The notes: generated by a model from the letters alone, not told the origin. A DNA stretch of 64,000 nt from Carboxylicivirga litoralis (GCF_025499605.1 NZ_JAFMVC010000001.1:248001-312000), one strand, 5' to 3'; positions 36,370 to 44,726 are shown, counted from the first letter of the stretch. Numbers and translations: made by a program.

Positions 36370-37467
36370 TCACGCTGGTAACGCCGAAGCCTCAACCGAA
36401 TGATTCTCTTTTGCAGATGCTGGAGTATACCCAAAGAATAGTCCGAGGTATTTTACTCGTTTAATCAGTAATTCATAAACAAGCACACTCCCCAGTAAAC
36501 TACACAATGTGACTAATACAAATTTAAGCTCAACAGGCAAGTTAATTGGGAGTATAAAAGCTGCCCCTGCATATAAAAAAATCATATGAAGTATATAAAC
36601 CGGATATGCCGCCTTACTTAAATAACTCAACCATTTACCAGGCTGGTTCAGGTACTTGTATCCAAAACCTAAAACAGCGTAAATCCATGTCATCGTTTCG
36701 AATGGATATAAATATTTGGGTGGAAACAGATCAAAAACCAGCAAGCGCAGCATAAACAAGCAACATGCAAAGCCTGCATAAAGCCAGCGCCATTTCAATA
36801 TACTTTTCCAAAAGCCATTGCCTACGTAGGCCATCACAAAACCAAAGGCAAAAGCCAGTATGCCTAAGTAGAATCCATGCCATGTTAAAGCATACATTTC
36901 ATAGGATTCAGGACTTACCCAAAGCGTTTCTGCGACCAATAAACCTCCTAATAACAGCACTGAAAAAGGATGACTCATCAGCCTGGTTAAACGCTGATAC
37001 AAGTTGGTATTAACCTTGACCTTTAAATAATAAAACAAAGGCAACAATAGGATGACGTAAGCGAATATATTACCAAGAAACCATAAATGTCCTCTGCTTA
37101 ATGCATAACTAAACGGCTGACTATAATGATTTTGCCAAATCAATTCGTGCAAAGGCACCACCAATGCAACACCAGCCACGAAAGGCAGCAATATGCGCCG
37201 GCTTCGCTCACCAATAAGTTGCTTCCACGAACGTTTGCGAATGGCAAAACATACTCCCATGCCCGATACCAAAAACAGTAGCGGAATACGCCACACATTC
37301 ATCATTGACATGGGAATCCATAGCCATTCTAAGGACTCGTTACTCTGGATAAATCTAATTAATATGCCCCAGGGCTGAAAAACAATGGCAGCATGGTAAA
37401 TGAGTAACAAACCGATGGCAATCACGCGCAACCAATCAATATCGTATCTTCTTTCTGTTGTTTCCAT
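36370..37467 (-). CDS. Acyltransferase family 3 integral membrane protein
   Basis: 365 residues with about ten hydrophobic spans. It starts RRYDIDWLRVIAIGLLLIYHAAIVF, the acyltransferase-3 motif in which the His near the first span is thought catalytic. Then come WRIPLLFLVSGMGVCFAIRKRSWKQLIGERSRRILLPF and HLWFLGNIFAYVI. Such proteins acetylate or succinylate polysaccharides, glucans or lipids at the inner membrane (OpgC/MdoC-like). The ATG at 37467 is right before METTERRYDID. It starts 33 bp after the stop of the leftward ankyrin gene (37500), on the same strand, so the two may be co-transcribed. The acceptor is unknown. Confidence 0.9.
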   Translation of the reverse strand: METTERRYDIDWLRVIAIGLLLIYHAAIVFQPWGILIRFIQSNESLEWLWIPMSMMNVWRIPLLFLVSGMGVCFAIRKRSWKQLIGERSRRILLPFVAGVALVVPLHELIWQNHYSQPFSYALSRGHLWFLGNIFAYVILLLPLFYYLKVKVNTNLYQRLTRLMSHPFSVLLLGGLLVAETLWVSPESYEMYALTWHGFYLGILAFAFGFVMAYVGNGFWKSILKWRWLYAGFACCLFMLRLLVFDLFPPKYLYPFETMTWIYAVLGFGYKYLNQPGKWLSYLSKAAYPVYILHMIFLYAGAAFILPINLPVELKFVLVTLCSLLGSVLVYELLIKRVKYLGLFFGYTPASAKENHSVEASALPA

Positions 37468-37499
37468 GAGCTTGAAATGAAGGTTTTATATTGCAATCA

Positions 37500-38078
37500 T
37501 TATTTTAATAAAGCGGCCACTTTTGGTCGATTCTCTTCTAAAAACTGATAGTCTAAACGAAGACCAAAAACACCTAAATCGCGATTTAGCTGCTCATAGA
37601 TAGGTTTTACCTCATTAAACGGACCAGAAACAGCCTGGTAGGCGTTAGACCCATAAGCATCCACCATTGATTTATCAGCACCGTGCTGCAACAGGCATTT
37701 TACAATTTCGGTGCGGCAAAAAAAGGCGGCGACATGCAAGGCTGTTGAACCTTCTTTGTTTTTAATGTTCAAATCAGCTTTGGCTTCAATCAAAGCCTTG
37801 GCCACCTCAACCTTATTAAAAGTAGCAGCGGTGATTAAAGGTGTTGAACCATACTGATCTTTTTGGTTCAGATCGGTTCCTGCTTTTATATGGTATTTAA
37901 TGGAATTGACATCGCCCATAAAAGCGGCTGCATGTATATCCATAACATTAGAAGGCTTAGGCTCCTGATTAACCTGTTTTTCGGTTTGTGCTTTTGTACC
38001 ACACGCACACATAATAATTAAGCTTAGTGTAAACATTGCTGACATCTTCATTACCTTATTCATTTTTGACGTTTTCAT
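37500..38078 (-). CDS. Ankyrin-repeat lipoprotein
   Basis: 192 residues from the ATG at 38078 (MKTSKMNKVMKMSAMFTLSLIIMCAC), which gives a lipoprotein signal with Cys26; a longer reading would add 27 residues with no signal character. Three ankyrin-type repeats follow at about 45-140: DIHAAAFMGDVNSIKYHIKAG, YGSTPLITAATFNKVEVAKALIEAKAD and EGSTALHVAAFFCRTEIVKCLLQHGAD. The tail is non-repeat. Likely an envelope-anchored protein-interaction module with unknown partner. It is divergent from the AraC-TolB-TPR regulator gene at 38343 across 264 bp, so that regulator may control it. Confidence 0.88.
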   Translation of the reverse strand: MKTSKMNKVMKMSAMFTLSLIIMCACGTKAQTEKQVNQEPKPSNVMDIHAAAFMGDVNSIKYHIKAGTDLNQKDQYGSTPLITAATFNKVEVAKALIEAKADLNIKNKEGSTALHVAAFFCRTEIVKCLLQHGADKSMVDAYGSNAYQAVSGPFNEVKPIYEQLNRDLGVFGLRLDYQFLEENRPKVAALLK

Positions 38079-38342
38079 AGCTATTAATTTTAACTCCAAT
38101 TGCGGAGTGGTTTGTAATTGTATTTCGATGATGTAAAGTTGCATCAATTGATGACGCATGACCTATTAAGCATGTAGCCAAGAACATAAAGAATCGATAT
38201 GTGATATAAATTATGACGCATCTGTGTAAAATATGATGCAGTTGAACGTATTTTCGCGAATTGAAGCCTCCAGATTCTACTCCATTCTCTAACTATAAAT
38301 TTGTATCTTCAACAACTGAAAACACAAGCATTATCACCATTT

Positions 38343-40403
38343 ATGAACAAGGCATTTAGCAAGCAACTGAAGGAAATCATCCTTAAAAACATATCCAACG
38401 AACAGTTTGGTGTTTCTGAATTAGCATCTGAAGTTGGGATGAGTCGCTCCAACTTATTACGCCGCATTCAAAAAGAAGACAATTGCTCAGCCAGTCAGTT
38501 TATAAGAAAAATACGTCTCGAAGAAGCCACCACCATACTTCAGCATGAAGACAAAACGGTTTCGGAAGTGGCATTTATGGTGGGATTTAACAGCATATCC
38601 TATTTTATCAAATGCTTCAGAGAACACTATGGTTATCCTCCCGGTGAAATGGGACGACAACCAATTGAAAAGGAAATTCCTGATGAAAAAGAAACGCAAC
38701 ACACAAAACCGATAACAAAGTACATCCTATGGGCATCGGCAGTGCTTATTATTCTGGCAGTAGCATTGGGCATCATCTTATCAACCACCAAAACAACACC
38801 GGTATTAGAAAAATCAATCGCCGTTCTGCCCTTTAAAAACGACAGTGATGATGCGAATAATGTGTATGTGATCAATGGTGTGATGGAATCGATTTTGAAC
38901 AACCTGCAATCACTAAAGGGATTAAAAGTAATCAGTCGAACATCGGTTGAGAAATACCGGCATTCGAACCTGAGCATTCCCGAGATAGCCAAGGAGCTGA
39001 ATGTAAGCTACATTGTTGAAGGCAGTGGACAAAAAGTGGGTAACCAGATTCTGTTGAGCGTTCAGCTGATTGAAGGAGAACGAGATAATCATCTTTGGTC
39101 GGAGCAATACAACCGACAAATTGAAGACATCTTCCAGATACAACAAGAGGTAGCCCAGGAAATTGCCAGCTCGGTACAGATAGCGATTGCCCCCGATGAG
39201 CAGGAACGCATTCAAAAGAAACCAACCCAAAATCTGCTTGCCTACGATTACTTTTTAAAAGGTGTAGAACAGCTTAATAAAGAAACTGAAGAAGGCCTGG
39301 TTAAAGGCATTCCACTGGTTAGAAAAGCGGTTGAAGAGGATGAACAGTTTGCCCTGGCCCATGCCGTTTTATCCATTGCCTATTACTACCACGATTTATT
39401 AGCTCCCGGAAATAAATATACCGACTCCCTTATTTACTTTGCCGACAAAGCATTGCTTTACGACCCAACGCTACCTCAAGCATTAACAGGTAAGGCACTC
39501 TACTACCTTCAGGTCAATAATTACAAGCAAGCTATTGAATACCTGGAAACAGCCTTGCAGTATAATCCAAACTCGGCTATTGTTATCAACTCTTTGTCGG
39601 ATATTTACACCAATTATGTGCCCGACACAGAGAAGTACCTCGAATATGCCTTGCGAGGCATCAGCCTCGATATCAACTCACACGATGCCAACACAGCCAG
39701 CTACATTTACCTGCATCTTAGCAATGCCCTGGTTCAAAATGGCTTTGTTGATGAAGCCATCATCAGCATCAACAAATCCTTAGATTATTACCCCGGAAAC
39801 TTATTCTCAGAATATGTGAAAGCCTACATTATGTATGCTAAAAACAAAGATTTAAACGAAACGCGACAACTCTTAATAGATGCCCTGGCTAAGGATTCGA
39901 CGCGCTTTGATATTATGCAGGAAGTAGGCAATGTTTATTACTATCAGCGCAACTGGGAAACGGCGGCCAGGTATTTCGACCAGTTTCTGGAAATACGAGA
40001 TTATTTGAACTCCAACGCGTTTGCTCACAAAGACCTTGAGATGGCCTATGTGTACAAACAATTGGGGCAGCACGATAAAGAGCAAAAACTGTTCAAGCAG
40101 TTTAAAAACCTGATGGAACACGAGCAATCGGTTTTTCAGTATTTATTTAAGGCCAGCTATTATGCTTACCTGGGAGAGGAGGAGCAATCAATAAAAAACC
40201 TTGAGCTGTTCACTCAAGGTAATAATATCCAATTGTGGGTGCCTTTATTCACGCCTCTCGACCCCATGGTTGACAGCTTCAAAAATAAACCTGAATTCAT
40301 TGAGGTGATGAACCGAATGGAAGCCCGGTTCTGGCAAAAGCACCAGCGACTCAAAAAGAAGCTTGAGCAAGAGAATTTATTGCAGGTTATTCAAGCCTCC
40401 TGA
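38343..40403 (+). CDS. Membrane-spanning AraC-HTH / TolB-like / TPR regulator
   Basis: 686 residues from the ATG at 38343 (MNKAFSKQLKEIILKN); a TTG at 38301 is less likely. The N-terminal AraC HTH (about 5-105) has SELASEVGMSRSNLLRRIQKED and EVAFMVGFNSISYFIKCFREHYGYPPGEM. A single membrane span lies at about 130-155 (YILWASAVLIILAVALGIIL). Then comes the KSIAVLPFKNDSDD / VNGVMESILNNLQ / IEGERDNHLWSEQYNR region typical of TolB-like domains in CadC- and cyclase-type regulators (about 165-285), followed by TPRs to the end. The layout puts the DNA-binding part in the cytoplasm and the TPRs outside, a one-component transmembrane sensor. Targets are unknown; the divergent ankyrin lipoprotein gene is a candidate. 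Confidence 0.93.
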   Translation: MNKAFSKQLKEIILKNISNEQFGVSELASEVGMSRSNLLRRIQKEDNCSASQFIRKIRLEEATTILQHEDKTVSEVAFMVGFNSISYFIKCFREHYGYPPGEMGRQPIEKEIPDEKETQHTKPITKYILWASAVLIILAVALGIILSTTKTTPVLEKSIAVLPFKNDSDDANNVYVINGVMESILNNLQSLKGLKVISRTSVEKYRHSNLSIPEIAKELNVSYIVEGSGQKVGNQILLSVQLIEGERDNHLWSEQYNRQIEDIFQIQQEVAQEIASSVQIAIAPDEQERIQKKPTQNLLAYDYFLKGVEQLNKETEEGLVKGIPLVRKAVEEDEQFALAHAVLSIAYYYHDLLAPGNKYTDSLIYFADKALLYDPTLPQALTGKALYYLQVNNYKQAIEYLETALQYNPNSAIVINSLSDIYTNYVPDTEKYLEYALRGISLDINSHDANTASYIYLHLSNALVQNGFVDEAIISINKSLDYYPGNLFSEYVKAYIMYAKNKDLNETRQLLIDALAKDSTRFDIMQEVGNVYYYQRNWETAARYFDQFLEIRDYLNSNAFAHKDLEMAYVYKQLGQHDKEQKLFKQFKNLMEHEQSVFQYLFKASYYAYLGEEEQSIKNLELFTQGNNIQLWVPLFTPLDPMVDSFKNKPEFIEVMNRMEARFWQKHQRLKKKLEQENLLQVIQAS

Positions 40404-40472
40404 ACATACGAAGCAAATGCGAAGACTGTTCAGCGAGATGTTCCCTGGAGTCAGTGAACGATAACTTTATTG

Positions 40473-40964
40473 TTACTGGGCCTCCTCTTTGCTTAGCGTC
40501 AATGCCATATCGTCAGCACGCAACACCACCAATGAAGATGAGAATCGCTGTACCCGCCAGCGGTCATTGAGCACAATCAGTGCACTCTTACCAAATGCTA
40601 ACGACACATAGAGGTCTTCGTTTTTCTCTCGGTCATAATTATCATCCAAATCGTCATAATCAGGATCATAATCATCATCGCTATCATAAAACAAGCTATA
40701 AGCGCCGTTGTAGGCATTCCACATCTCGCTCAAATCCGCTCGACTTTGAGCATTCACCATTCCTACTTCCGAAAACTGAAGCTGCACCTCGGTAATGTCG
40801 ATACTGTTTCGCGTTAACGCATGCTGAAGGCTTACCTGCCAGCTTCCGTTTTTTAATGATTCAGACAATAGGTCTTTGTCTGATGGCACATCTGAATCGG
40901 AGCAACCAACTAAGCAGCTGACACATAATCCAAATACCAATGTAATAATCCCTTTCCTATTCAT
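40473..40964 (-). CDS. Lipoprotein with acidic Asp/Tyr tract, function unknown
   Basis: 163 residues. The signal MNRKGIITLVFGLCVSCLVGC ends in a lipobox. The mature part is not recognised. In the middle (about 93-120) is a low-complexity stretch, DSDDDYDPDYDDLDDNYD, flanked by beta-like segments (SWQVSLQHAL, DLYVSLAFGKSALIVLNDRWRVQRFSSSLVVL). The tract could bind divalent cations but shows no canonical EF-hand or dockerin spacing. It is tail-to-tail with the regulator gene at 38343, and the downstream 1.2-kb spacer separates it from the HU-like gene. Confidence 0.8.
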   Translation of the reverse strand: MNRKGIITLVFGLCVSCLVGCSDSDVPSDKDLLSESLKNGSWQVSLQHALTRNSIDITEVQLQFSEVGMVNAQSRADLSEMWNAYNGAYSLFYDSDDDYDPDYDDLDDNYDREKNEDLYVSLAFGKSALIVLNDRWRVQRFSSSLVVLRADDMALTLSKEEAQ

Positions 40965-41245
40965 AGTATGAAGTTTTTATGGAAAATTACTACACTCATA
41001 TTGAGTTAATATTAGCCATATATTAGCTGTGTATTAAAAAACAGCCCCCGCCTGACTTATACCGATTAGTTAATGACCTTAGCCTTAAAAAGACTAACAT
41101 TTAACGCTGTCATTAATCTCCCGACTAAAGCGCTGAACAAGTTAACGGCATTACAGGGAAATCCCCTTAACTAATTTAACCACCTCACCCGCCAAAGCTA
41201 CTCTTTACCCATATTATTGTTTAATATATTGATTTACATACGTCG

Positions 41246-41421
41246 CTCAAGCCGCGAAGGCTCAAACTTTTTCCTCGATGAAAAAGTTAGCAAAAAATCA
41301 TTGACTACAATATTCAGCGACCCATAACGATACGCTTCGGTGAAAATTTAATGACTCACAGCTTCGGTTCCAAATTTTCTTTTCCTTCGCTTAATCTATG
41401 GGTACCCCGCTTAAAATATTG
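41246..41421 (+). repeat. Nested-palindrome dispersed element, copy A
   Basis: Hairpins from outside in: CAATATT 41308-41314 / AATATTG 41415-41421; ACCCATA 41320-41326 / TATGGGT 41397-41403; GAAAATTT 41342-41349 / AAATTTTC 41372-41379. A separate stem AACTTTTTC / GAAAAAGTT lies at 41265-41288. The core 41246-41407 aligns with the reverse complement of 45596-45761 (copy B). Confidence 0.7.
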
Positions 41422-41650
41422 AGGTCAGGGTTCCTGCATACCTGATATTCGTCCTAATCGAAACGTAGTTTCGAACGATTGAAAGCCAGTGATAAGAGTG
41501 GATATTGCGAATTGGAACAAAGTGGAAATCGTGAATACATATAAAACGAACACTAATGAACAAATGACGGCTTTGACGAAGGAAAAGGTAAGTCTGAAGC
41601 AATAAATCCATCTCTGGTGCGCAGCAATCACCTCTTTCAATCAAATTTTG

Positions 41651-41670
41651 CATCCTTTTTAAAAAGGATG
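41651..41670. repeat. 20-bp perfect palindrome
   Basis: CATCCTTTTTAAAAAGGATG reads the same on both strands. It could be a dimeric regulator site or a hairpin; no gene starts close to it. Confidence 0.6.
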
Positions 41671-41997
41671 TGCCTGCCCGGCACTGAGGGCTAAAGATAA
41701 GTAAGTTGTATTTTAATACTTAACAATAAAGCGTATAAAGAGTAGTGAAATTCAGGGGAGAAAAAAGCTGACCCCGAGGCAAGCCTCAGGGAATCATATT
41801 AATTTAAACACCCGATAATGACATAGTACAGTATAAGAACTGGTGTAACGACCAATGACGCTTTCTATTCATCAATAAAAACAATCTATTCGTCAAACAA
41901 AAAGTACTCTCAGGCGCATGCCACCAACAATGCTGACATTTGTCATTTTTTCAAATGCAATCACAAGAGTAAGTTTATGATAAGTATTATGAAATAA

Positions 41998-42057
41998 TCC
42001 GCCGGCAGGTCATCAACCGCGTGTTTGCAGACCCGATTGGAAGATGTGGCCGGCGGA
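41998..42057 (+). ncRNA. GC-rich structured element upstream of the HU-like gene (candidate)
   Basis: TCCGCCGGC (41998-42006) pairs perfectly with GCCGGCGGA (42049-42057); inside, CATC (42011-42014) can pair with GATG (42043-42046) around a 28-base loop. GC is far above the surrounding AT-rich DNA. It lies 142 bp before the HU-like ATG, so it could be a leader or a small RNA. No known riboswitch or RNA family is recognised. Confidence 0.35.
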
Positions 42058-42198
42058 CTTTCGCAATATAAAACTAAATCGGTAAAAAGAAAGTTGACCA
42101 TTGGGTATTAATTAATACCAGGCACTAACACAGGGACAGGAGTTAAATATGCAAAACAATAACCAACAAGCTTTTTTACTGATAAAATACAAATTGAT

Positions 42199-42585
42199 AT
42201 GGCAGTAAAATACAAAGTCATAGAAAGAGGGCAACCAGGTGTTGCGGGTGGAGGCGAAAAAAAATACTATGCCAATGCTGTAAGCAATGGTGAGCTAAGC
42301 CTTGAGAAACTAACAAAACGAATCGAAAAAATTAGTACTGTAGGCGGCGCCGATATCAGAGCTGTATTGTATTCACTAGTTGATGTGATGCAAGATGGCC
42401 TTGAGGAAGGTGCTATTGTGCGTTTAGGCGATTTAGGCAGCCTGCGCATCAGTATTAGTAGTAATGGCGAAAGCAAAGAGGAAGACATAACAGCACATTC
42501 CATTAAATCGTCGAAATGCATTTTTACACCAGGCAAAGAGCTGAAGAAAATGCTAAAAAATATAGAATACCAAAAGGCAGAATAA
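42199..42585 (+). CDS. HU-like DNA-binding protein (Bacteroidota HU_rel type)
   Basis: 128 residues starting MAVKYKVIERGQPGVAGGGEKKYYANAV, the extended Bacteroidota form of the HU fold. The helical part (about 35-70) has LTKRIEKISTVGGADIRAVLYSLVDVMQDGLEEG. Next come a beta arm with RLGDLGSLRISISSNG and the tail FTPGKELKKMLKN. A nucleoid or chromosome-organising DNA-binding role is expected, though these divergent members often sit beside mobile or accessory DNA. A structured GC-rich element lies upstream, and two homologous hairpins follow the stop codon. Transcribed alone. Confidence 0.92.
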   Translation: MAVKYKVIERGQPGVAGGGEKKYYANAVSNGELSLEKLTKRIEKISTVGGADIRAVLYSLVDVMQDGLEEGAIVRLGDLGSLRISISSNGESKEEDITAHSIKSSKCIFTPGKELKKMLKNIEYQKAE

Positions 42586-42611
42586 TTTGTCATTTCTCCT
42601 GTCCTTAAAAA

Positions 42612-42650
42612 AAACGTGCCTATGTTTTTGCAAAAACGTAGGCACGTTTT
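42612..42650 (+). terminator. First of two tandem homologous hairpins after the HU-like gene
   Basis: AACGTGCCTATGTTTTT pairs with AAAAACGTAGGCACGTT (one G-U pair) around a minimal loop, followed by TT. It ends 65 bp after the HU stop codon. Confidence 0.8.
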
Positions 42651-42653
42651 ACT

Positions 42654-42697
42654 AAAAACATGCTTACGTTTTGATCAAAACATAAGCATGTTTTTTT
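42654..42697 (+). terminator. Second of two tandem homologous hairpins, with T run
   Basis: AACATGCTTACGTTTT pairs with AAAACATAAGCATGTT, then seven Ts. It aligns without gaps to the first hairpin and differs by paired substitutions, so it probably arose by duplication. This copy has the better terminator tail. Confidence 0.85.
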
Positions 42698-42699
42698 AG

Positions 42700-43120
42700 C
42701 CCCATCGTTAACATTGATTATCAACAACTTACAAAGCGTGCAAAAATGGTAGTTTTTTAGCTATTTCCAGGGTCAAAAACAATCGATAAAACCGCTAAAC
42801 CTCTGTGTTAATCGACATCATCTATGCTTCCTTTTTATTTCTGGCTTAGACACCATCGCCACACAAAAACTCACTTGTTTAGGGAATAAAATTCTATTTC
42901 AGAAGCACTAATCAGGAAAGAGCCTTGCCACGCATAACTTAGAAAATAGAACCGACATAAGATATATACAGGAATGGCCTGGTCATGATTCGATTAAAAC
43001 CAAACCGCGCTATGCACATATAACCAGAAGTTTAACATTTACCGACCTCTTAAACGATATGCTATATTATTTTTTATATTTTCGTTTGTAATAGATATGT
43101 ACTAGTACATTTATATAAAC
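42700..43120. other. Intergenic region with a tyrosine-recombinase remnant
   Basis: Between the HU hairpins and the DUF2007 gene no intact gene is present. The right part holds the recombinase remnant described separately (42912-43091). The left part, 42700-42910, is AT-rich and shows nothing convincing. Confidence 0.6.
42912..43091 (+). pseudogene. Decayed tyrosine recombinase (integrase) C-terminal fragment
   Basis: In frame from 42912 the DNA reads SGKSLATHNLENRTDIRY, then IQEWPGHDSIKTKPRYAHIT and RSLTFTDLLNDM, stopping at 43089-43091. This matches the catalytic C-terminus of phage/integron-type recombinases: HSFATHLLENGTDIRYIQ, the LLGHSSSKTT box with its His, and the nucleophile Tyr in YTH (here YAH). 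The first Arg-box and the start are gone, and a stop (42909-42911) lies just before. It lies 62 bp upstream of an AT-rich gene on the same strand. Confidence 0.8.
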
Positions 43121-43126
43121 GTTAGC
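43121..43126 (+). repeat. GTTAGC half of an inverted pair flanking the DUF2007 gene
   Basis: GTTAGCG at 43121-43127 is the reverse complement of CGCTAAC at 43909-43915, near the other end of the gene. Exact integron attC motifs (RYYYAAC/GTTRRRY) are not fully met. Confidence 0.35.
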
Positions 43127-43153
43127 GACAACCTTGAAACCTAACAATTACAG

Positions 43154-43924
43154 ATGAATAAACTTAAAACATTATTTAGTTCAAATATTCCGATTGACTG
43201 TCATATTTTAAAAGGTAGATTAGAACGTGAAGGTTTAAATTGTTTTGTATTTGATGAAAATATAGTTTGGGTAAATCCTTTTAAAGCAGTTGCAATTGGA
43301 GGAGTTAAATTAAAAGTTCCTTCAGACCAATTTGAACTCGCAGAAAAAATATTAGAACAAATAAAGAAAGGCAATTTGTTTGATAAAAATGGAGAATATG
43401 AAATAGCATCAATTTTAAATTTGGAATTTGAAAAGCAAACAGAAATTTTAAGAATAAAATCTGACATTCGTAAAAATCCAGCTTTACTTATTAAGCCAAT
43501 AAAAATTAAATCAACAATTCTAAGTCGAAACGACATTGGCTTAATAATTGATTCTGAAAAGGATTTTCAAACTTTAACTAATAAAAAGTTTAAATTCACT
43601 TGGAAAGATTTCTTTTATGAATTATTAGATTTTGATGGAGATGTTTTTAAATATCTAAAACCTAGGCCAGTCGAATATTATTTAGATAAAGAAATTGTAG
43701 ATAATTATACATCTAAAAGTACATCCGATGCTGCTGTAATTTGTCCTAATTGTAAATCAAATAATACAAAGAATGGTTATGCAATAGATTATAAATGGGA
43801 TATATTGTATTTGATTTTATCCTTGCTAATTGCTACCCCATTTCCCTTGTTTAGAAAGAAAACTCATTGTTTTGATTGTGGCTACGATTTTAAGAGACAA
43901 AAGGCAGCCGCTAACAATGGCTAA
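43154..43924 (+). CDS. DUF2007-type protein with C-terminal zinc ribbon and membrane span
   Basis: 256 residues. The N-terminal about 70 residues (LFSSNIPIDCHILKGRLEREGLNCFVFDENIVW, VKLKVPSDQFELAEKIL) match DUF2007, a small putative signal-transducing domain. The middle (about 80-190) is unrecognised. At the C-terminus a zinc-ribbon pair, CPNCKSNN and CFDCGYDF (about 198 and 242), brackets a hydrophobic segment (ILYLILSLLIATPFPLF). The protein may be a membrane-tethered sensor. AT-rich codons, the recombinase remnant just upstream and the inverted GTTAGC/GCTAAC pair around it suggest horizontal acquisition as a unit. No operon partner is evident. Confidence 0.8.
   Translation: MNKLKTLFSSNIPIDCHILKGRLEREGLNCFVFDENIVWVNPFKAVAIGGVKLKVPSDQFELAEKILEQIKKGNLFDKNGEYEIASILNLEFEKQTEILRIKSDIRKNPALLIKPIKIKSTILSRNDIGLIIDSEKDFQTLTNKKFKFTWKDFFYELLDFDGDVFKYLKPRPVEYYLDKEIVDNYTSKSTSDAAVICPNCKSNNTKNGYAIDYKWDILYLILSLLIATPFPLFRKKTHCFDCGYDFKRQKAAANNG
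43909..43915 (+). repeat. CGCTAAC half of the inverted pair flanking the DUF2007 gene
   Basis: CGCTAAC overlaps the last codons of the gene and is followed by a structured, GC-rich stretch to about 43990, then the next small gene. It pairs with 43121-43127. Confidence 0.35.
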
Positions 43925-44006
43925 TAAAGCATAAGTGAGCCGGCTAATTTTGGTTGGTTTGTAGCCTCGGCGACCAGCGCCAAGCAAAAACAGTACAGAA
44001 CAGATA

Positions 44007-44519
44007 ATGAATACTACAAAAAATAATAAAAATGGAACACTAAGAGGAATGTCATTAATAATCATTCTCTTAATGATTGTTTTGTCATGCTCAAGAAAAA
44101 GCGACTCTACCAAATCAGTTGAATATTTGCTTTCTGACACTCTAAATCTAAGGTTAACTAATATTGAGATTCAAATAGATTCTATGAATTCAGGAATCTC
44201 AAGAAACCTAAGAGAAATCTTACCATTGAGAGATTCAATAGAGGTAAACTTCAACGAATACTTTGACAAGACTCCAGTAATTTTAGTCCATAACAATAAG
44301 CATTTTTACCAAGATACACTTCAGACAACGGGAGGTATGGGATGGTCTTCTGCAGTAAAATTTAAGAGAAGTGAAGTACAAAACACCTTTGACTTAAGAA
44401 TTGCAGGTAAAAGATATGTTTTCAAAGAATCAAATGTTTATAACTTCATTCACATTTTTTATCATAGTGAAAAGGGACTTGAAATAGTTTATACTAACAA
44501 AGGATATATATACGATTAA
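44007..44519 (+). CDS. Lipoprotein-like hypothetical protein in the same AT-rich block
   Basis: 170 residues. The signal NGTLRGMSLIIILLMIVLSC ends with a lipobox Cys, so the product is probably an envelope lipoprotein. The rest is not recognised. It contains a helical stretch with SMNSGISRNLREILPLRDSIE and strands such as TPVILVHNNKHFYQDTLQTTGG and GLEIVYTNKGYIYD. Like its neighbour it has strongly AT-biased codons and is framed by GC-richer spacer DNA (43925-44006 and 44520-44620), the pattern of a gene cassette. No conserved domain is claimed. Confidence 0.7.
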   Translation: MNTTKNNKNGTLRGMSLIIILLMIVLSCSRKSDSTKSVEYLLSDTLNLRLTNIEIQIDSMNSGISRNLREILPLRDSIEVNFNEYFDKTPVILVHNNKHFYQDTLQTTGGMGWSSAVKFKRSEVQNTFDLRIAGKRYVFKESNVYNFIHIFYHSEKGLEIVYTNKGYIYD

Positions 44520-44726
44520 CAAAAAATACCAGGCGCAAACCGCAATAGCGCATAGCAGAGTCAGTAGGATTTGATTGAGCGGTAGCCTTACCTGTGTTTC
44601 TTAAAACGGCAGATAAACACCCAGAAGCATGCATAAATCAATCATTTTATAAATTCTTGTAACATTTTTCATGCACTACGTATGCAATCACAGCACACAT
44701 TATCCGAATAGTTCAATATAAGTAGC

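Larger units (their letters stand above)
40965..42198. other. Long intergenic region (1.2 kb) with repeat element and palindromes, no supported gene
   Basis: No credible protein-coding frame. From left to right it contains the start region of the leftward lipoprotein gene, the nested-palindrome element copy A (41246-41421), a 20-bp perfect palindrome (41651-41670), a GAGGC/GCCTC hairpin (41776-41787), a GC-rich hairpin (41998-42057) and the upstream region of the HU-like gene. Two overlapping minus-strand open frames near 41411-41653 are short, low-quality and lie over the repeat. Confidence 0.65.

Noticed and set aside
41411-41653. Minus-strand open frame of 80 residues
   Set aside because: Overlaps the edge of repeat copy A and has low-complexity, non-protein-like composition.
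43121-43915. True integron attC sites around the DUF2007 gene
   Set aside because: GTTAGCG and CGCTAAC pair, but they do not meet the full RYYYAAC/GTTRRRY consensus and I cannot show the required fold; kept only as a weak repeat.
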